Translations under genes and position numbers: made by a program
Assembly (NCBI RefSeq): GCF_019977755.1
Contig: NZ_AP025145.1
Span: 186,001-250,000, forward strand
From: Vibrio penaeicida
GTDB taxonomy: Bacteria > Pseudomonadota > Gammaproteobacteria > Enterobacterales > Vibrionaceae
Direction: 5' to 3'
Length of the DNA stretch: 64,000 nt
Notes under the pieces: model-generated
The model's input: the letters and a program-made list of their open reading frames with translations, nothing else
What the model was told of the DNA's origin: nothing
The model's database searches: none
Shown here: piece by piece, positions 60,169-64,000 of the stretch
Layout of the letters: the number at the start of each line of letters is the position of its first letter
How positions within the stretch are numbered: position 1 is the first letter of the stretch

Positions 60169-60282
60169 CTTGATATGGTCTTTATATATATTGCGAGGTG
60201 AGTATATAGAATGTGAATTGTATCGCAAGAGTGAGAAAGGAAAAAAATTTCTCATTGTAAATAGCGAAACCCTTACGCGTTC

Positions 60283-60543
60283 TTACATATGAGATGTTTT
60301 AAATACATTCACCTGCATTTCATGCTGTAAACAAATAACGAACCCTTTAAATGCAGAGTTTTGTACCAAACCTTCTTGAATGTTTTTCATGTATACAATT
60401 GATAGAAATGTAATACATTCTTTTACAAAAGTGTCAGTATTCAGAGGTAACCCACGGTCATATGAGTAGCCGCGATTTTCACTTAAGAAGTATTTGATTA
60501 CACCAGCCTTTATTCCAAGGAAGCTTTTGGCGATCGAGACCAT
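60283..60543 (-). CDS. Possible small ORF (86 residues)
   Basis: An ORF of 86 residues in the space between the response regulator and the small membrane protein, overlapping the latter by 34 bases. No ribosome binding site is convincing and no family is recognised. It may be spurious. Confidence 0.25.
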   Translation of the reverse strand: MVSIAKSFLGIKAGVIKYFLSENRGYSYDRGLPLNTDTFVKECITFLSIVYMKNIQEGLVQNSAFKGFVICLQHEMQVNVFKTSHM

Positions 60544-60755
60544 TTGATGATGGCTCGTAAATTCATTGAAAAGAAAATGATGTTGGCAATGATCATGGCT
60601 AGGCTGTCAGTGAGGTAACCAACCACTACCCAGCTACTGTTACCGCACATCATTAGCATGAAGCCTATTCTGTTTTTATTGCCAATCTGCCAAATGGCCA
60701 AAAAAGTTAGCACCATTGCGAGCCAGTCTATTCCATAGTATTGCGAGTAATCCAT
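60510..60755 (-). CDS. Small membrane protein (PnuC-like size and pattern)
   Basis: An 81-residue protein with three hydrophobic helices (about 11-25, 29-47 and 50-66). The order GIDWLAMVLTFLAIWQIGNKNRIGFMLMMCGNSSWVVVGYLTDSLAMIIANIIFFSMNLRAIIKW resembles one half of PnuC-like nicotinamide riboside transporters, which suggests a semi-SWEET-like or truncated transporter. It might be functional as an oligomer. ATG 60755 is preferred to an in-frame TTG 3 bases earlier. No partner genes are close by. Confidence 0.68.
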   Translation of the reverse strand: MDYSQYYGIDWLAMVLTFLAIWQIGNKNRIGFMLMMCGNSSWVVVGYLTDSLAMIIANIIFFSMNLRAIIKWSRSPKASLE

Positions 60756-60871
60756 CAATGTTCTTCTCTATTTTATAAGCAGGTAGGTTCGTATTGAGCA
60801 GAATACAGCAAGATTGGTCAGGCGCAATAAGCATCAAAATAAGATATTAGGAATCGAACAAAGGAGAGGAT

Positions 60872-61735
60872 GTGAAGAACCAATACGATAGAAAAATGAA
60901 AAACGTCTGCGAGTTTATCCATCAAAACTTGGACCAATGTTTGACGGTAAAACGGTTAAGCCAAGTAGCTCATTTTTCTGAATATCACTTCCATCGACAG
61001 TTTAGTGCGTATTTTGGTGTCAGCGTAGCAAAATACATTACCCAAACTCGCCTAAAAAGAGCCTCCTATGAGCTGTGTTTTCTGAAAGAGAAAAGCATTA
61101 CAGACATTGCGATGGATGCGAAATATGAGTTTTCTGAATCATTTTCTCGTGCGTTCAAAAAAGAGTATGGCATATCGCCAATGGCTTTTCGCATGAATCC
61201 GGATTGGCTGTCATGGAACCAGAAAATGAAGAAGACAACAATACCAACGGTGAGCGTGATGAATGTAAATATTACTGACTTTAAAGAAACAAAAGTAGCT
61301 GTATTAGAACACTTAGGACCTGCTGAGAAAGTGAATGAGTCCGTGATGAAGTTTGTCCAATGGCGAAAATCGACGGGGTTATCTCCCATCTCTCAGAGCC
61401 GAACGTTTGGGCTCATTTATCATGATCCGGCGATCGTTGAACCGAATGAATTCCGTTTCGATATCTGTGGTGAAGTGTTAAAGCCAATCCCAAATAATGA
61501 ATTTAGTGTGGTGAACAAAACCATACCACAAGGGCGAGTAGCCGTTTTAAGGCACACCGGATCTCATGATCTTATGGACGAGAAGGTGCACTATCTTTAC
61601 GGAAAGTGGTTACCAGAGAGTGGTGAGGAGACGGGAGATTTCCCATGCTTTTTCCACTATCATAATTTCTTTCCGGAAGTGGCTGAGCATGAATTAATTA
61701 CCGATATTTTCTTGCCACTTTCGGGAAGAACATAA
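60872..61735 (+). CDS. AraC-family regulator with GyrI-like effector domain
   Basis: A 287-residue regulator. The N-terminal AraC DNA-binding domain contains two helix-turn-helix units (CLTVKRLSQVAHFSEYHFHRQFSAYFG and SITDIAMDAKYEFSESFSRAFKKEYGISPMAFR). From about residue 115 a GyrI-like/SOUL-type effector-binding domain follows (VAVLEHLGPAEKVNESVMKF ... RVAVLRHTGSHDLMDEKVHYLYGKWLPES), the layout of Rob-, SoxS- or BmrR-like sensors of small hydrophobic compounds. The start is GTG 60872 behind AAAGGAGAGG. It is convergent with the MATE gene, which may be a target. Confidence 0.9.
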   Translation: MKNQYDRKMKNVCEFIHQNLDQCLTVKRLSQVAHFSEYHFHRQFSAYFGVSVAKYITQTRLKRASYELCFLKEKSITDIAMDAKYEFSESFSRAFKKEYGISPMAFRMNPDWLSWNQKMKKTTIPTVSVMNVNITDFKETKVAVLEHLGPAEKVNESVMKFVQWRKSTGLSPISQSRTFGLIYHDPAIVEPNEFRFDICGEVLKPIPNNEFSVVNKTIPQGRVAVLRHTGSHDLMDEKVHYLYGKWLPESGEETGDFPCFFHYHNFFPEVAEHELITDIFLPLSGRT

Positions 61736-61763
61736 GACTGTTCTCTTTACGGTTTGAATATTG

Positions 61764-61790
61764 AAAAGGGCACAGTGAAGTGCCCTTTTT
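61764..61790. terminator. Bidirectional terminator
   Basis: AAAAGGGCAC (61764-61773), loop AGTGAA, GTGCCCTTTT (61780-61789), between the convergent AraC and MATE genes. Confidence 0.88.
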
Positions 61791-61797
61791 ATGTCCA

Positions 61798-63162
61798 TCA
61801 TGTTGCTGGCAGAGGCTCAGGATGTTGTGCCTCTTCTTTTAGGTTTCTAAGGCTCTTAATTAACATAGGCAACACGATAACCGTAAGAGCAATGTTCGAA
61901 GCAGGTACTGATAGCCAAATGCCATCTACACCAAGATATTTCGGTAAAATCCATAAAAAGGGCAGTTGGATAAACATATTCCCAGCTGAGACAAATAAGG
62001 CTTTGCCCCCAAGACCTATTGCCATAAAGTAAACAGAAGCAGCAAATAAGAAACCATCTAAGTAAATGCCTAGCAAGTGAAGTTTAACGCCCTGCGCTGT
62101 TGCATCAGTTAATGCCACATCACCCGTGGTAAATAAAGAAATAGCAGCTAGTGGATATACATTCACCAGCAGCACCACAACAATACCTAACCCTACGGAT
62201 ACTGCCAGAGCCAGCTTGACTGTCTTAATGATATTGTCGTATTGCTTAGCACCAAAATAGTAACTCACTGGGGGCTGCATTCCATTGGCTATCCCTTCCG
62301 TGAAGTAGTAATACAAACTGGCTATGTAACCGACGATGGCAAAGGCCGCGACATGAGTTGCATCGCCGTACATCATAAATAGCTTATTGTGCAGTGCTAA
62401 TACAAAGCCGAAGTATATGAACATAACTAAGCTAGATGCGCCCAATTCAAAGATTTGCTTAGCAATTTTGAATGAGAACTTTCCTTGGTTCAAAGAAGCT
62501 TCGGAATGCTTGCTGATAAAATACCAAAGGGCTAAAAGGCACGTTGCTAGTTGTGCTATTAACGTAGCGATGGCTGCCCCTTTTAATCCCATATTGAGGT
62601 GTGCCAAAAACACATAGTCCAGCAAAATATTGGCTAACGCTCCTACGACAATAAAGGCTGTCGCTAGATTAGGGCTATTATCGTTTCTAACTAACATCGG
62701 AAGTGCGGCAGCGCCAATAGTCAACACCGTTCCCATAGTTAATATGTCAATGTAATCTTCTGCGAATGCTCTTGGTGTATTTGAAGCACCTTGGATGGAC
62801 AATATTGAGTCGCTCGAAATCACCAGAAATATTGCCCCTACCATCCCTGTAATGAGAACAAGAAAGATGGATGTGAATAATGAATGGTTAACGGACTGAG
62901 TGTTTCCCTCTCCACGCTTGATAGATATAACACTGCCGCCACCCATGCCAATTAATAACCCAATCCCAATAACAACCGCCAGAACAGGGAATGCCATATT
63001 GATCCCCGCAAGCCCTTCTCCTCCAACGTAATGACCGACAAAAATCCCGTCAATGACTTGATAAAGACCACTCACTACCATAGCAACGATAGACGGAACG
63101 GCGTAACGCCAAAACGTACTCGTTACAGAGTCATTTTTTTGAGAGGCAGTGATTTGAGACAT
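61798..63162 (-). CDS. MATE-family multidrug efflux transporter
   Basis: A 454-residue membrane protein with about twelve helices. VDGIFVGHYVGGEGLAGINMAFPV is the N-terminal MATE signature, with the internal repeat near residue 240 onward. It probably exports organic cations or drugs, using sodium or proton gradients. ATG 63162 is preferred to an in-frame codon 27 bases upstream. It is divergent from a LysR regulator with a shared palindrome (63237-63255), a common arrangement for a regulated exporter. Confidence 0.88.
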   Translation of the reverse strand: MSQITASQKNDSVTSTFWRYAVPSIVAMVVSGLYQVIDGIFVGHYVGGEGLAGINMAFPVLAVVIGIGLLIGMGGGSVISIKRGEGNTQSVNHSLFTSIFLVLITGMVGAIFLVISSDSILSIQGASNTPRAFAEDYIDILTMGTVLTIGAAALPMLVRNDNSPNLATAFIVVGALANILLDYVFLAHLNMGLKGAAIATLIAQLATCLLALWYFISKHSEASLNQGKFSFKIAKQIFELGASSLVMFIYFGFVLALHNKLFMMYGDATHVAAFAIVGYIASLYYYFTEGIANGMQPPVSYYFGAKQYDNIIKTVKLALAVSVGLGIVVVLLVNVYPLAAISLFTTGDVALTDATAQGVKLHLLGIYLDGFLFAASVYFMAIGLGGKALFVSAGNMFIQLPFLWILPKYLGVDGIWLSVPASNIALTVIVLPMLIKSLRNLKEEAQHPEPLPAT

Positions 63163-63236
63163 GGCGCGATACCTAATTACGTTGATCAAATTTGAAATCG
63201 ATTATATTTCTAATGTGGATAGATAAAAGTTACTAT

Positions 63237-63255
63237 CTATCCGTATTTCGGATAG
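63237..63255. promoter_or_regulatory. Candidate LysR operator between MATE and lysR genes
   Basis: CTATCCG (63237-63243), TATTT, CGGATAG (63249-63255): a perfect 7-5-7 palindrome containing the T-N11-A pattern favoured by LysR regulators, just upstream of the LysR start. Confidence 0.65.
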
Positions 63256-63269
63256 TTTGAGGTGATAAC

Positions 63270-64000
63270 GTGAATTGGACTTTAGATCAGATTGAAGCGT
63301 TTGTGACGGCGGCTCATACTGGGTCATTTTCTGCCGCAGCCCGAAAAATGGGAAAGGCACAATCTCGGGTGAGCAGTGCCATCTCCAATCTAGAGGCGGA
63401 TCTGGGGTTTGAACTCTTTGATCGTTCCGCTCGTTTTCCTGTTTTAACCGAGTTGGGCAAGCAAATGCTCATCGACGCTGAAGCGCTTTTGCAGCAAAGC
63501 CAAAAGCTGAATAGCCGAGCACTAGCGGCTTCTTCCGGTGAACCTATCGCCTTAAAGCTGACGGTAGATGAAGCAATCCCACTTGATACCGCCCATTCAA
63601 TATTCACTAACCTTGGAGAGCGTTTTCCCAATCTTAGGCTGACAATCACCAACGGTTCGCGTGATGATATCTCGGTAGCGATTGCAGAAAAGAAAGCCGA
63701 TATCGGGCTTATGTTTCGTCAAAGTGATTTACCAACAGAAGTGGATTTTCAATCCATCGGGTACTTTGAAAAGGTGCTGATTATTGGCGAAGATCATCCG
63801 TTAGCGGGTGAGCAAGAAGTCTCGTTATCGGATTTGTATGGAGACAGGCAATTCGTTATTTGCGACCGTTCCGGAGAGGGAGGCGATAAGGCACTAACGC
63901 CGAACCATTGGCACATAGACAGTTACTATTTAATTTGCGATTTGGTGGCGCGTAACCAAGGTTGGGCTATTGTTCCTCAGCACATCGCTGACTCAGATTG
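63270..64000 (+). CDS. LysR-family regulator, C-terminus beyond the window edge
   Basis: I read 243 codons from GTG 63270 (GAGGTG ribosome site at 63259) to the window edge. The first 60 residues are a classical LysR helix-turn-helix (LDQIEAFVTAAHTGSFSAAARKMGKAQSRVSSAISNLEADLGFELFDRS). The rest is the start of the co-inducer-binding domain (LRLTITNGSRDDISVAIAEKKADIGLMFRQSDLP). It diverges from the MATE exporter and is the likely regulator of it. About 60 further residues are expected beyond the edge. Confidence 0.92.
   Translation, partial: MNWTLDQIEAFVTAAHTGSFSAAARKMGKAQSRVSSAISNLEADLGFELFDRSARFPVLTELGKQMLIDAEALLQQSQKLNSRALAASSGEPIALKLTVDEAIPLDTAHSIFTNLGERFPNLRLTITNGSRDDISVAIAEKKADIGLMFRQSDLPTEVDFQSIGYFEKVLIIGEDHPLAGEQEVSLSDLYGDRQFVICDRSGEGGDKALTPNHWHIDSYYLICDLVARNQGWAIVPQHIADSD

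Noticed and set aside
1..64000. CRISPR arrays, tRNA or rRNA genes, insertion sequences
   Set aside because: No regular spacer repeats, cloverleaf-like sequence, rRNA motifs or transposase reading frames were seen on either strand.

Overview
The window looks like chromosomal DNA of a marine Vibrio. The strongest sign is a quorum-sensing Qrr small RNA gene at about 4854-4962 with tandem LuxO-type sites and a sigma-54 promoter. AT-leaning composition, tightly packed operons, CreBCD, class Ia ribonucleotide reductase and many Vibrio-style lipoproteins agree with this. No tRNA, rRNA, insertion sequence or CRISPR array was seen. Both ends are cut through genes: a secreted protein on the left and a LysR regulator on the right.

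Layout. 1-4521: a partial exported protein, an AT-rich gap, an SDR-type epimerase, two small enzymes or folds and a lipoprotein. 4731-6373: qrr, then an ArsR repressor with two SRPBCC/AHSA1 proteins under a shared palindromic operator. 6580-10485: succinate-semialdehyde dehydrogenase, a secreted lipase and an anchored unknown protein. 10615-18931: a four-gene block that I read as a retron defence locus of the ARM/WH-SWIM kind (type XIII in the published retron classification, as I recall it). It has a WGR plus alpha-helical-repeat protein, a winged-helix SWIM zinc-finger protein, a structured msr-msd RNA, and a retron reverse transcriptase with two predicted C-terminal membrane helices. An M50 intramembrane protease follows closely. 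The membrane-anchored RT plus intramembrane protease is the most novel-looking feature of the window.

19289-25575: an MCP with an NrtS-like membrane domain, a MarR regulator, and three exported proteins including a metzincin lipoprotein. 25879-36022: a taurine (sulfonate) catabolic locus with a TRAP transporter, taurine dehydrogenase TauXY and sulfoacetaldehyde acetyltransferase Xsc; divergent to it lies a CobS/CobT-like AAA+/VWA pair. 36031-42510: PfkB kinase, glutaredoxin 2, a lipoprotein hydrolase, small ORFs, a cold-shock protein, and an MFS gene broken by an in-frame TGA. 42587-46256: CreB-CreC-CreD with four 11-bp-spaced TGGAG repeats. 46330-50701: the second half of the sulfonate pathway (sulfite exporter, phosphotransacetylase), with IclR and GntR regulators and an EamA permease. 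A 17-base motif is shared by the xsc and pta/iclR promoter regions and ties the two halves together. 51031-57956: a fused TVP38/flavin disulfide reductase, then Fur-boxed class Ia ribonucleotide reductase with its glutaredoxin, divergent from a cysteine-rich unknown. 58092-64000: a two-component system, small ORFs, an AraC/GyrI-like regulator, a MATE exporter and a LysR regulator.

Taurine is oxidised by TauXY to sulfoacetaldehyde. Xsc converts this to acetyl phosphate and sulfite, Pta makes acetyl-CoA and the TauE-like protein exports sulfite. All assignments come from reading the sequence; no database search was run.
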